Positions 38,732 through 47,089 are shown, counted from the stretch's first letter. The stretch: DNA of 57,767 nucleotides from Ignavibacteriae bacterium HGW-Ignavibacteriae-2 (GCA_002839805.1 PGYT01000012.1:1-57767), one strand, 5' to 3'. The notes: generated from the sequence alone by a model not told the origin. Numbers and translations: made by a program.

Positions 38732-38921
38732 GTGCGTCCCCAATATTTTGAATAGAAATATTGCATCTGAATAAATCCGTAGTATTAGTAATAATACTGA
38801 GAGGTATTTTTATAGAAATAGGGAAGATTCACAAACTTATTAGAAGTTTAATAAAATTAAACATTAGTGGAGCGAATCCGTGTAACTTTATGTTAGCCAG
38901 TAATAATATCCTGAGTATAAA

Positions 38922-39464
38922 ATGAAACAGATTATTTTGTTTTCAATCGGATTATTAATTCTAATTTCGTGCAAGTCGGAGGACCCAAAACCTCAGATTA
39001 TTCGCATATCATTTTCAAATGGAAAGATATTTTGCCAAGGTAAGCACATATACTCATCAGATAAAAAAGATACTGTTAGAACTGGTTCCTGGAATTTTTA
39101 TTATCCGAATGGGCAAAAAGAAATTTCATCAGAATACAATGAAGATGGTGAAATTATTCGTTACAAATCTTATTCTTTTGAAGGTATCTTAATTGAATCA
39201 TATACAAAAAAAGATGAATTAGAATCGTATTCAACATATTATGATTCCGGAAGTATTAAAATTGAATCAATAATTCAAACAAAAAGTATCGGAGAAGACG
39301 AAACAGAGGAGAAAGCTTTTGTAAAAGAATATTATCCGAATAATAAAATTTATCAAGAATACCAACAGATTGATGGCATAAGAGATGGTATTACAAAAAT
39401 ATGGGACGCTGAAGGAAATTTAGTCTTATCAGTTAAATATGTTAATGGAATAATTCATAAATGA
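38922..39464 (+). CDS. Cassette 1: YwqK/MORN-like lipoprotein
   Basis: A 180-aa lipoprotein with lipobox LILISC (Cys17), then repeats of the YwqK/MORN-variant type: GSWNFYYPNGQKEISSEYNEDG, SFEGILIESYTKKDEL and DGITKIWDAEGNLVLSVKY. Such repeats occur in surface proteins and in some toxin-immunity loci; the role here is unknown. It starts 30 nt after the cassette end sequence GTTAGCCAGTA and overlaps the next gene by 4 nt (ATGA), so the cassette carries a two-gene operon. Confidence 0.7.
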   Translation: MKQIILFSIGLLILISCKSEDPKPQIIRISFSNGKIFCQGKHIYSSDKKDTVRTGSWNFYYPNGQKEISSEYNEDGEIIRYKSYSFEGILIESYTKKDELESYSTYYDSGSIKIESIIQTKSIGEDETEEKAFVKEYYPNNKIYQEYQQIDGIRDGITKIWDAEGNLVLSVKYVNGIIHK

Positions 39465-39796
39465 AAAAGCGGTCATTCAAAAATATAATCTCTCTGTCAA
39501 TAATATTACGAATAGCTTCTATAATAATGTTATTGTGGGCATCCTCTCGACATAAATATGATTATTATACAATTATGCGCTTTCTTGTTACTGTAACATC
39601 CTTATATTGTACATTTTTATCATTTAAAATAAAAAGTGAATTATGGATTTTTCTTTTTCTTGCAGTAGCGTTATTATTTAATCCTATCGCCCCTATTAAA
39701 TTGTCAAAAGAAACTTGGTTAATGATTGATTATGCTATATCATTTTTATTTGTAATATCAATTAAATATATAAGAGAGATAAAAAGTATTAATTAA
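39461..39796 (+). CDS. Cassette 1: small membrane protein, DUF6804-like
   Basis: A 111-aa protein with about four hydrophobic segments. The segment FLAVALLFNPIAPIKLSKETW followed by MIDYAISF resembles the DUF6804 family of small membrane proteins. It is translationally coupled to the lipoprotein gene before it. The stop codon lies 5 nt before the 11-nt cassette end sequence TACTGGCTAAC. Function unknown. Confidence 0.65.
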   Translation: MKKRSFKNIISLSIILRIASIIMLLWASSRHKYDYYTIMRFLVTVTSLYCTFLSFKIKSELWIFLFLAVALLFNPIAPIKLSKETWLMIDYAISFLFVISIKYIREIKSIN

Positions 39797-39801
39797 ATAC
39801 T

Positions 39802-40020
39802 GGCTAACCAGCCCATCAAACCGACCGCCGAAACGGTTTGGGTTGTGTACAATTTTAGTGTTTAGTTTTTTCGTTCGGCATTTTGTTCTACGTAGTTTGT
39901 AAATGTGAGTTAGGTAACCGCCAGTGCGATGAAATTTACTGGCGGCTACACATTATAAACATTCGTTGTTAGTTAAGCATTGCTGTTCTGGGCTTCGGCT
40001 TAGGCACAACGCCGTTAGAC
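39802..40020 (+). repeat. attC-like site 1
   Basis: 219 nt between GGCTAAC (R'' box, 39802-39808) and GTTAGAC (R' box, 40014-40020). It opens CAGCCCATCAAACCGACC and closes GGCACAACGCC. An inner ACCG/CGGT hairpin lies near the left end and GTAACCGCCAGT...ACTGGCGGC near the middle. Confidence 0.78.
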
Positions 40021-40102
40021 ATTTTTGTTAGTGGCGACGCAAGGATGTCTTGCTTTCACAAAAACGAACAAATAATTATTGCTGTTTAAGTATGGAGAAA
40101 TT

Positions 40103-40624
40103 ATGGAATATAGCACACATACTAACACAAACTATGGCTCTTACAATAATACCACACCTCCACTAATAGTCCTTTTCTATGTATTGGCTGGTTTATCATT
40201 ACTCGGTGGAGTTATTCTTTGTGCTAAATTATGGCCAGGTGACCCAGGTTATGGTAGCGAATGGAAAATAATAGCCTATACTCCATCATTTACATGGTTA
40301 ACGGTTGGCATTGTTGAATTTGCCTTTTTTACAGCAATTGGTCAGGCACTTACATATTTAAAACAGATAGCTACAAATACAAGAGAAAGCAAATCCTATG
40401 CAACATCTAATTCTAAAAATTTTTCAGATGACTCTGTTTTGTTGTCTGAAGTAAGCAATAATTCATTATATATTGATGAAAAATCATATGACCCAAAAAC
40501 AAAGAACTATTTTGGGAAAATCGTTGAAATTGATGTTCAACAAAATAAATGTATTGTAAAAAAAGATGTTGGCGGAAATATTGAAAAAGGATTAAACGAA
40601 ATAATGGTATACAAAATTATTTAA
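40103..40624 (+). CDS. Cassette 2: two-TM hypothetical protein
   Basis: A 173-aa protein with a polar N terminus (MEYSTHTNTNYGSYNN), two hydrophobic segments (about residues 22-42 and 64-86) and a cytosolic or periplasmic tail with a small beta-rich end (YFGKIVEIDVQQNKCIVKKD). The start is set by GGAG 7 nt upstream; an earlier in-frame TTG is less likely. No family recognised. It is a single-gene cassette bounded by GTTAGACAT and ATGCCTAAC (8 of 9 complementary). Confidence 0.65.
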   Translation: MEYSTHTNTNYGSYNNTTPPLIVLFYVLAGLSLLGGVILCAKLWPGDPGYGSEWKIIAYTPSFTWLTVGIVEFAFFTAIGQALTYLKQIATNTRESKSYATSNSKNFSDDSVLLSEVSNNSLYIDEKSYDPKTKNYFGKIVEIDVQQNKCIVKKDVGGNIEKGLNEIMVYKII

Positions 40625-40642
40625 CGACTTTTTAAATACTAT

Positions 40643-40834
40643 GCCTAACAAGCAGCTCAAAGCGACCGCTTCTCTGACGCAGTCGTTTGATGTGGTTATT
40701 GGGTTTAGTATTTCAGAGTTGGGCTGTCGTTATAGTGGATTTGTAAAACGAAATTGATTTTAAAACAAAAAAGGTAATTGAAAAAAGCGTCATTGTAGTG
40801 TAGGGCAGACGGGTTAGGCGCAACACCGTTATAC
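40643..40834 (+). repeat. attC-like site 2
   Basis: 192 nt from GCCTAAC (40643-40649) to GTTATAC (40828-40834). The left end reads AAGCAGCTCAAAGCGACCGC and the right end GGGTTAGGCGCAACACC, partly complementary as expected for a folded attC. Confidence 0.75.
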
Positions 40835-40848
40835 CTCTAAAAAACAAT

Positions 40849-42477
40849 ATGAGTTTGAGAGAATTATATACAAATGAAATTAGAGAATTTGTGGATTCAA
40901 TTACAGTTCTTGTAAACAACCGAGAATTTCCTCGAGCTATTGATCTAATTAATCGAAAATTAGATACTATAAAAGAAAATAAACTAGCAGAGGATTATTT
41001 CCTAAAATTCGAGTTGGCTGGTTTCTTAATAGATATTGGTCACGATTCTAGGAGAGAAGAACCTGTATTACAAGGTTTAGAAATTATGTTAGCTGAAAAA
41101 GACGAAGTGATGGATTATATCTGGATTGGAAGCATTGAGTACAATTTAGGGAATGCAAAAGACACACTTTTTAAAATTCAGCGTGAGAAGGATAACTTTA
41201 AGTATATTCCCAAAAATATCACGTACTTACTTGAAGCAAAAAATCATTTCTGGCGTGCTTACAAATTTGAAATGGAAATTAAAAAAGAATTTGTACCACA
41301 CCTCATTACCAATTTGGCAAACTCTCTTAGTTCTTGTGGAAGAATTGCTGAGTCATTACAATTCTATGATTTAGTTCTTAAGAAATATCCCGAATTCCCG
41401 CAAGCCAATGCATCAAGATCGAATGAACTAATTTGGTTAAAAAATATTTCTCTTGGTCTTACCCAAAATCTTGTATATCAAGCTAAGATTGGATATGATA
41501 CTGCATCAAAAGCAACAGATATTCCTGGATGGATGATAGAAATCTGGAGAAATAAAAGTACTTTCTTAGCAAATGTTTTAAAAGAAATGGAATTTGATGA
41601 ATCATCAATTCATATTGATCTCGAAGAGACTAAAAAAGAACGTGAATCCCACTCAGACTGTAGAATATTTAGTATTGAAAATTATCTAACATTATCTGAA
41701 CACGCCCTATATTGTGCTTGTATTCGCGCAAGACGCGATGAACTAATGATTTGTATTCCACATTCACCATTCTCAGCTGAATATATTCCACTTATGGAGA
41801 AAACTCTTAATAGACTAAAATCAGAATTCTCTTTGGCAAGATTATTTTACTTTTTTTCAATTTACGATACATCCAATGCTTTTAAGACTTACGAAGCAGA
41901 AGTTATGTTTTCAGAATTATATGACAATGAATATTTAGGGACAGACTCAGAATTATTAAGAACAAGCTTTCGGTTATGCTTTGGGATACTTGATAAAATT
42001 GCTGTCGCTATTTGTAGGCTCTTTGATTTATCAGATAAAAGAGAACCAATATATTTTGAAAAATTTTGGAATCCTAAAAATAAAAAATCACAAAAACAAT
42101 CAACTCGCTGGGAAAGAATCAACAGTGTTGAGAACATTTCTTTACTAGCACTATATTCTCAAGCTATGGATTTAAATTCTGAGCAAGGTGAATGGAGCCT
42201 TTTTAAAAGTTGGAGAAATTCTCTCGAGCACGGTCAGTTAATACTGATAGAGGATGAAGACTTTGAGGATAAATTTAGCATAAACGATAACCCGAATTTA
42301 GTTTTAGTTTCTAAAAAATATTTTATTGAGAAGACTTTAATGATGTTACAATTTACTCGTTCAGCTATATTTAACTTTGTTTTTATGGTTAGAAACGAGG
42401 CAAATAATTATAAACCTGAAAAGGAAGGTGAACCCTCAAAGCACACATTTAATTTTAAAAATGATTCCGAGGTATAA
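40849..42477 (+). CDS. Cassette 3: LA2681-type HEPN protein
   Basis: A 542-aa soluble protein. The first half is helical with TPR-like segments (NLANSLSSCGRIAESLQFYD). The C-terminal third resembles the LA2681-like HEPN domain and contains WRNSLEHG, an intact HEPN R-x4-H motif (Arg456, His461). HEPN proteins are often metal-independent RNases in toxin-antitoxin and phage-abortive systems. No antitoxin gene accompanies it in the cassette. The TAA stop lies inside the R'' box GTATAAC of the following site, and the ATG is 21 nt from the cassette start, so the cassette is nearly all coding. Family call is by eye. Confidence 0.72.
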   Translation: MSLRELYTNEIREFVDSITVLVNNREFPRAIDLINRKLDTIKENKLAEDYFLKFELAGFLIDIGHDSRREEPVLQGLEIMLAEKDEVMDYIWIGSIEYNLGNAKDTLFKIQREKDNFKYIPKNITYLLEAKNHFWRAYKFEMEIKKEFVPHLITNLANSLSSCGRIAESLQFYDLVLKKYPEFPQANASRSNELIWLKNISLGLTQNLVYQAKIGYDTASKATDIPGWMIEIWRNKSTFLANVLKEMEFDESSIHIDLEETKKERESHSDCRIFSIENYLTLSEHALYCACIRARRDELMICIPHSPFSAEYIPLMEKTLNRLKSEFSLARLFYFFSIYDTSNAFKTYEAEVMFSELYDNEYLGTDSELLRTSFRLCFGILDKIAVAICRLFDLSDKREPIYFEKFWNPKNKKSQKQSTRWERINSVENISLLALYSQAMDLNSEQGEWSLFKSWRNSLEHGQLILIEDEDFEDKFSINDNPNLVLVSKKYFIEKTLMMLQFTRSAIFNFVFMVRNEANNYKPEKEGEPSKHTFNFKNDSEV

Positions 42478-42659
42478 CAAGCCAATCGAGCGGACTCCGT
42501 TTTCGCATTTGGCATTTTCATAATTATTGGCTTTTTGATTGAGAGTTAAGTTTCATTGTTTTGTATTACTGTTAAATAAATATTTTACTAATTATAGGTA
42601 GTTGTTCTTTAAGCGGTATCGCTATTCTGGGCCACTGCTTATCGGCAACGCAGTTAGCT
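42472..42659 (+). repeat. attC-like site 3
   Basis: 188 nt from GTATAAC (42472-42478) to GTTAGCT (42653-42659). Very similar to site 5 over nearly its whole length, sharing GGACTCCGTTTTCGCATTTG and AAATATTTTACTAATTATAG. Confidence 0.78.
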
Positions 42660-42662
42660 AGT

Positions 42663-43394
42663 ATGGAAAAAAAGGAAGAAGAAAAATACTTTCTCTTACT
42701 ATTTAAAAAACTTTATGATCGTTTTCCTGATGGAGAAATCATCTCATCTGAAAAACCGGATTTTATTGTCAAAACTGAAAACAGCACTTATGGAGTCGAA
42801 CTTTCAAAAATATACCAAAAAACTAAAATATTTAATTTATCACCACAAGCATCTGATTCCATTGGCTATTCAATTGTAAATATGATATTAAATAAGTTGA
42901 ATAATTATGAAATCTCGTTTTTAGACGTACTTATTGATTTCACTTTTCAAAAACCCTACACAACAAAAGAAAGAGAAAAAATTAGTAATGTAATAGTGAA
43001 ACTGATAATTGACAATATACCAGATGAGAATGAATCATTAAGAATATATAATGAGTTTGAGAATGAAGCACAAATACCATTCGAAGTAAGCACTATGCGT
43101 ATTTTAAATCATCCTTTTCTTGAGCGCAATTCAGTTTCATTCCCAAGATATGGTTTCTTTCAACACAATATGATTAATAACATTCAGGAAGTATTAAAGA
43201 AGAAAGATGATAAGATAAAAATATATAAACCATATGACGAGCAATGGTTATTAATTTATGCCTTGGGAGGTAATTCAGGTGGGTTTTTTGACCCTTCCGA
43301 AGAAACAATAAATCACAAATATCACACTAAATTCGATAGAATATTTTTATTGATTTCACTTGATAACAAGGTTTATGAATTGAAGAAAATTTAG
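42663..43394 (+). CDS. Cassette 4: possible PD-(D/E)xK nuclease-like protein
   Basis: A 243-aa protein with an N-terminal motif resembling the PD-(D/E)xK core: PDFIVKTENSTYGVELSKIY (Asp about 36, then Glu-x-x-Lys), preceded by a helix with a conserved-looking Glu. The rest is helical, with a late YDEQWLLIYALGG strand often seen in restriction-like or nuclease families. The ATG lies 4 nt after the cassette-start box GTTAGCT, with no room for a Shine-Dalgarno, so leaderless or cassette-dependent translation is likely. Its TAG stop lies inside the end sequence. Assignment is tentative. Confidence 0.55.
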   Translation: MEKKEEEKYFLLLFKKLYDRFPDGEIISSEKPDFIVKTENSTYGVELSKIYQKTKIFNLSPQASDSIGYSIVNMILNKLNNYEISFLDVLIDFTFQKPYTTKEREKISNVIVKLIIDNIPDENESLRIYNEFENEAQIPFEVSTMRILNHPFLERNSVSFPRYGFFQHNMINNIQEVLKKKDDKIKIYKPYDEQWLLIYALGGNSGGFFDPSEETINHKYHTKFDRIFLLISLDNKVYELKKI

Positions 43395-43598
43395 CTAATC
43401 AGTATTGGCTACGAGTATTTTGTGCTATTGGCTTTTCTTTCTTGTTGAGGAGAATCAAGTGGATTACTTTGCAAGTATAGTTTTAAATAATAAATTTTTT
43501 TTATGATTTGGCGTTGTGTTTCTATTCTGCATCCCTGTCCCGCCAAGGTACCGGCGGTTAAATCTGGGGCGGACGGGTGAAAAGCCACGTTGTTATGT
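43393..43598 (+). repeat. attC-like site 4
   Basis: 206 nt from AGCTAAT (43393-43399), which differs from AGCTAAC by one base, to GTTATGT (43592-43598). It contains CCTGTCCCGCCAAGGTACCG (about 43,534-43,553), shared with site 6 and with the repeat at 56.8 kb. Confidence 0.65.
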
Positions 43599-43622
43599 TT
43601 TTAATTAATAGGAATGTAAAGG

Positions 43623-44258
43623 ATGAATAAATCAGAAAAGTTTTGGGACAAGGTATCTAGTAAGTTTGATAAGCGGTCCCAAAAATTTGATAAGACTGAA
43701 ATACGAACTCTTGTAAATACTAAACAATATCTCAATGTCAGCGATATAGTTTTAGATTATGGATGTGCTACGGGTACAATGGCTATCAAAATTTCTGACA
43801 AAGTAAAAAAAATTTACGGCATTGATATCTCGTGCAAAATGATTGATGCTGCAAAAAGAAAAGTGGCTGAGCGGAAAATTGAAAATATAGATTTCGCACA
43901 ATCAACAATATTTGATGAGAGATATAAGAGGGAGTCATTTGATGTGATTCTGGCTTTAAATATTCTTCATTTTATAGAAGATCCAAAGAAGGTTATGACA
44001 AGGATAAACGAATTATTGAAACCGGGAGGATTGATTATTTCTGTAACACCTTGTTTGGGTGAGAAGAAGTCATTATTAAATATTCTTTTATTTCTCCTAG
44101 TATTCCTCCAAACTAAAATGGGAATAGTCCCTTATATACGATTCTTTAAAATCTCTGAATTAGAAGATTCACTTACTAATGGAAATTTGCAAATACTTGA
44201 AACTGAAAGTTTGCATAGTACAGCTGAACAGTATTTTATTGTGGCAAAAAAGATATAG
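43623..44258 (+). CDS. Cassette 5: class I SAM-dependent methyltransferase
   Basis: A 211-aa methyltransferase with motif I LDYGCATGTMAIKIS (about residue 42), an acidic motif II (GIDISCKMID) and motif IV FDVILALNILHFIEDP. This is the class I Rossmann fold; substrate unknown, small molecule likely. AGGA precedes the ATG by about 9 nt. Bounded by GTTATGTTTTT and GAAAACATAAC (10 of 11 complementary). Confidence 0.85.
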   Translation: MNKSEKFWDKVSSKFDKRSQKFDKTEIRTLVNTKQYLNVSDIVLDYGCATGTMAIKISDKVKKIYGIDISCKMIDAAKRKVAERKIENIDFAQSTIFDERYKRESFDVILALNILHFIEDPKKVMTRINELLKPGGLIISVTPCLGEKKSLLNILLFLLVFLQTKMGIVPYIRFFKISELEDSLTNGNLQILETESLHSTAEQYFIVAKKI

Positions 44259-44261
44259 AAA

Positions 44262-44450
44262 ACATAACAAACCAATCAAAACGGACTCCGTTTTCGCATT
44301 TGGCATTTTCATAATTATTGGCTTTTATATCAAGTGTGATGGTTCTTTGTTTAGTATTACAGTTAAATAAATATTTTACTAATTATAGGTAATTGTTATT
44401 TAAGCGGTATCGCTATTCAGGGCTGCCGCTTATCGGCAACGCCTTTATGT
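44262..44450 (+). repeat. attC-like site 5
   Basis: 189 nt from ACATAAC (44262-44268) to TTTATGT (44444-44450). Near-duplicate of site 3. The R' box has T in place of G at its first position, so the point of recombination may be altered. Confidence 0.75.
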
Positions 44451-44486
44451 GTGTAAATTAATAATATCATCTATGGAGCATGGTTA

Positions 44487-45434
44487 ATGAGAAATTCAAT
44501 GAAACGAATACTAATATCGGCAATTGTAATAATATTAGGTTTGAGCAGTTATAGTTTTGGGCAAAAAGAATTTATGACAGTGAACGGAAAGAAAATAGAG
44601 GTTTTTATTTCCGGACTGGAAAATAATCAACCTGGTAAACCTGTAATTGTCCTTGAAAATGGAATGGCAACTAAATATGATTATTGGGAAACCATAGTTA
44701 ATGAAGTTTCCAAAACCTCGGTTGTTTTTTCCTATAATCGACCAAGAATTGGAGAATCTGAAAATGACAGTCTGCCTCCAACAGTAGCACATATTAATAG
44801 CAACTTAAAATCAATGCTTTTAGAGAAGGGTCTTAAGCCGCCATATTTGTTAGTTGGGCATTCATTCGGCGGTGCATATATAAGAAGTTTTGCTTCAAAA
44901 TACCCGGAAGAAATTGCTGGACTAATTTTTGTTGATCCAATTGACTTCACTAAAAAAGGAGATGACGGTGATCTTCCATATTTAGAAATTGGATTAACAA
45001 AGCACCAAATCGATTCTATGTTTGCAAAACCGTATACAAAATTCAAAGAAAAGCTTTATGAAGAAATGCCGAATTTTTATGTTGAGGAAGTGAAAATATC
45101 CAGTCAATTAACCAAAAATGATTTTAAAGATTGCGACAGCATACCCCTGCCTGATGTTCCGGTTCATTTTATCAAAGCCGGTGAATATCCTAAGGGACCC
45201 GATGACCGGGGAGAAACTAGTTTTGATAAGAAGAAATTGTTTAGGATCAATAATAATATTCAAATGAAACGTTGGATTGAATTATTAAACCCACTCAAAT
45301 ATGGAAAGCTAATTTATTTGTCAAATTCGGGGCACTATATCCCCAAAGACGATCCTGAAACAATTATCACAAGCATTAGGCTGGCTCTGAATGATTATTA
45401 CAAAATTCAAAAGGAAAAAATAATTAAGGAATAG
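44487..45434 (+). CDS. Cassette 6: exported alpha/beta hydrolase
   Basis: A 315-aa alpha/beta hydrolase with a signal peptide (about residues 5-26, ending SYSFGQ). The nucleophile elbow is GHSFGG with Ser126, DP at the end of the following strand (FVDP), and the catalytic His lies in NSGHYIPKDDP. It probably hydrolyses an ester or amide outside the cytoplasm. GGAG lies 8 nt before the ATG. Bounded by TTTATGTGTG and CACACATAAC (9 of 10 complementary). Confidence 0.85.
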   Translation: MRNSMKRILISAIVIILGLSSYSFGQKEFMTVNGKKIEVFISGLENNQPGKPVIVLENGMATKYDYWETIVNEVSKTSVVFSYNRPRIGESENDSLPPTVAHINSNLKSMLLEKGLKPPYLLVGHSFGGAYIRSFASKYPEEIAGLIFVDPIDFTKKGDDGDLPYLEIGLTKHQIDSMFAKPYTKFKEKLYEEMPNFYVEEVKISSQLTKNDFKDCDSIPLPDVPVHFIKAGEYPKGPDDRGETSFDKKKLFRINNNIQMKRWIELLNPLKYGKLIYLSNSGHYIPKDDPETIITSIRLALNDYYKIQKEKIIKE

Positions 45435-45443
45435 TATAATCAC

Positions 45444-45677
45444 ACATAACACGCCGCTCAACACGGACAGCGTTTACATTATGGAATTTAATAATTATTA
45501 AATTTGGTTTTCAAACCCAAGATTCTTTTGGAGATAGTTTGTTCTCCCGAAGGGGTGCTTTCGTAATTAAGAATTATTTTTTATAAATAAAAGTTAGTTG
45601 CAATTAGGTGGCATTCCTGTCCCGCCAAAGTACCGGGGGTAAATCCGGGGTACTGGTTAGTTGCAACGCCATAATAC
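45444..45677 (+). repeat. attC-like site 6
   Basis: 234 nt from ACATAAC (45444-45450) to a degenerate R' box ATAATAC (45671-45677) preceded by the usual GCAACGCC. Most of it (45472-45651) is the left copy of the 180-bp direct repeat. Confidence 0.7.
45472..45651 (+). repeat. Left copy of 180-bp direct repeat flanking the metal block
   Basis: Matches 56681-56859 in the same orientation with about 90% identity by eye, including TTATGGAATTTAAT, TTGGTTTTCAAACCCAA, CCCGAAGGGGTGCTTTCGTAA and CATTCCTGTCCCGCCAAAGTA. In this copy the repeat lies inside a complete attC-like site. Confidence 0.88.
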
Positions 45678-45769
45678 CGCTGCAGTTTTAATATCTCTTT
45701 ATGCAAATAATTACATACTTTAAGCATCCATATTGGATTTTGAGATTTTTACCTACGTAACTTAATTTA

Positions 45770-46588
45770 TTAAAATTGATTTTGATTACAATTATTATCC
45801 TTAATATCTTCTATCTGGATCGTAGTTTGAACAATGTGAAGAGTCAAAGCAATCTCAGTAGTGCTCATAGCCCAAATATGTAAATCGTGAACTTCTTTTA
45901 CTCCTTCTAATGAACTTAAATACACTTGATTATTTCCAAATCGATATCTTTAGGTACCGTATCCAACGAAAGATGTAATGAATCTTTTAATAGTCCCCAG
46001 GTTCCGATTGTAATTACGACAACAATAACAAGACTTATAATCGGATCGAACAAGTAAAAGCCGGAAATATTAATAAGAAATCCGGCAGCAACTACACCAA
46101 GCGAAACTCCTGAATCAGCAGCCATGTGCAGAAATGCGCCTTTAATATTTATATCTTTTTACCCGCTCTTTCAAAAATAGTAAAGCAGTGAATGTGTTTA
46201 TTGCAACTCCCACTCCTGCAACAATTATCATAGTTGTTCCACCGACCGGCTAAGGGTTTATAATTTTTCGAATAGCTTCAATGCTTATGGCGCCCACAGC
46301 AATCAACAAAAAACAGCATTAAATAAAGCCGCAAGGATGGTAGATTTTCTTAATCCTAAGTTCTGCTTTTTGTAACGGCAGATTGTGCAAGGCAAGCTCC
46401 GCCCTTAGCTAAAATTAAACCAAGAACATCGCTAAAATTATGCCCGGCATCTGCTAAAAGTGCCGTCGAATTAATTATAAGTACGTATGCGACTTCAACA
46501 ATGATTTAAATGATATTTAATGCAATACCAAACCAAATGCTCTGTTCTAATTTTTCACATTGAGTGAATGAGTATGTTCATTTGACAT
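45770..46588 (-). pseudogene. Cation diffusion facilitator (CzcD-like) pseudogene
   Basis: About 819 nt that once encoded a CDF metal exporter of about 270 aa. Surviving pieces in different frames are: N terminus MSNEHTHSLNV; LLADAGHNFSDVLGLILA with the metal-binding H-x3-D; HMAADSGVSLGV; and C-terminal EVHDLHIWAMSTTEIALTLH. Several frameshifts and stops interrupt it, so no functional product is expected. Orientation matches the other metal genes, suggesting it was the last gene of the same resistance block. Confidence 0.85.
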
Positions 46589-47089
46589 AATCTCTTCTCA
46601 TCACTTTACAATTTTTAATATTCTAAAAGCAAGGAGTTGATGCTGAATATCGATACTTAGACAAAATTTACCCATTATGGGAATTTGACTAACAGCCTCT
46701 GATTTTAGATCAAGACAAGCAATATGATATAATGTCAATAATACTTCCTGATGGGTCTAAAAAAGATTTGGTTTGAGATTACTGAGATTAGCAAACTTGG
46801 ATAAATGAGCCATTAATATTAAAATAAAATCGATTTAATAACAGAGAAATTAGGTTCCCTACCCTGCCCCTCTAGCTGACCAGGGCGCGCATACATCCAG
46901 AATTCGAAGTCGGTTTCTGTCTAATAGAAACAAAGTACAAAAGGGGAGCAAAATCAGTTGTAAAATATTTTTTTGATAATTTTCTAGAAAGGCTATAAGC
47001 AAAAATAAAACCCGGCTACTTATGTAATGGAGCTGAACCCTAACAGAAGGATTTGGAATATCCTTAACTGTTAGCCGCTAATTTTATTT
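46589..47089. other. Decayed intergenic segment with a hairpin and a gene remnant
   Basis: About 0.5 kb with no intact gene. On the plus strand (about 46,631-46,779) pieces such as YLDKIYPLWEFD, a stop, then QYDIMSIILPDGSKKDLV look like a broken small conserved protein. A later frame, EFEVGFCLIETKYKRGAKSV, has no start. At 47040-47074 CTAACAGAAGGAT...ATATCCTTAACTGTTAG forms a strong hairpin just past the oxidase gene, possibly its terminator, though no U-run follows. Confidence 0.45.

Larger units (their letters stand above)
38892..45677 (+). mobile_element. Integron-type gene cassette array without integrase (candidate CALIN)
   Basis: Six plus-strand cassettes, each with one gene (two in the first) and a following noncoding site of 188-234 nt. 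Sites open with an RYYYAAC-like box plus AAgCC..TCAA..CGGAC and close with GC.CAACGCC plus a GTTRRRY-like box, the layout of integron attC sites. Cassette ends are reverse complements of each other: GTTAGCCAGTA/TACTGGCTAAC (11 of 11), GTTATACCTC/GAGGTATAAC (10 of 10), GTTATGTTTTT/GAAAACATAAC (10 of 11), TTTATGTGTG/CACACATAAC (9 of 10). Cargo functions are unrelated. No integrase gene or obvious attI lies in the window. Mobility and integrase source are inferred. Confidence 0.82.

Noticed and set aside
44179-44370. ORF across the end of the methyltransferase gene and attC site 5
   Set aside because: It lies out of frame over the methyltransferase end and inside a noncoding recombination site.
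38892-45677. Repeated sites as a CRISPR array or REP elements
   Set aside because: Spacing is gene-length, the sites are about 190 nt and differ, and each has cassette-specific ends; this fits attC and not CRISPR or REP.
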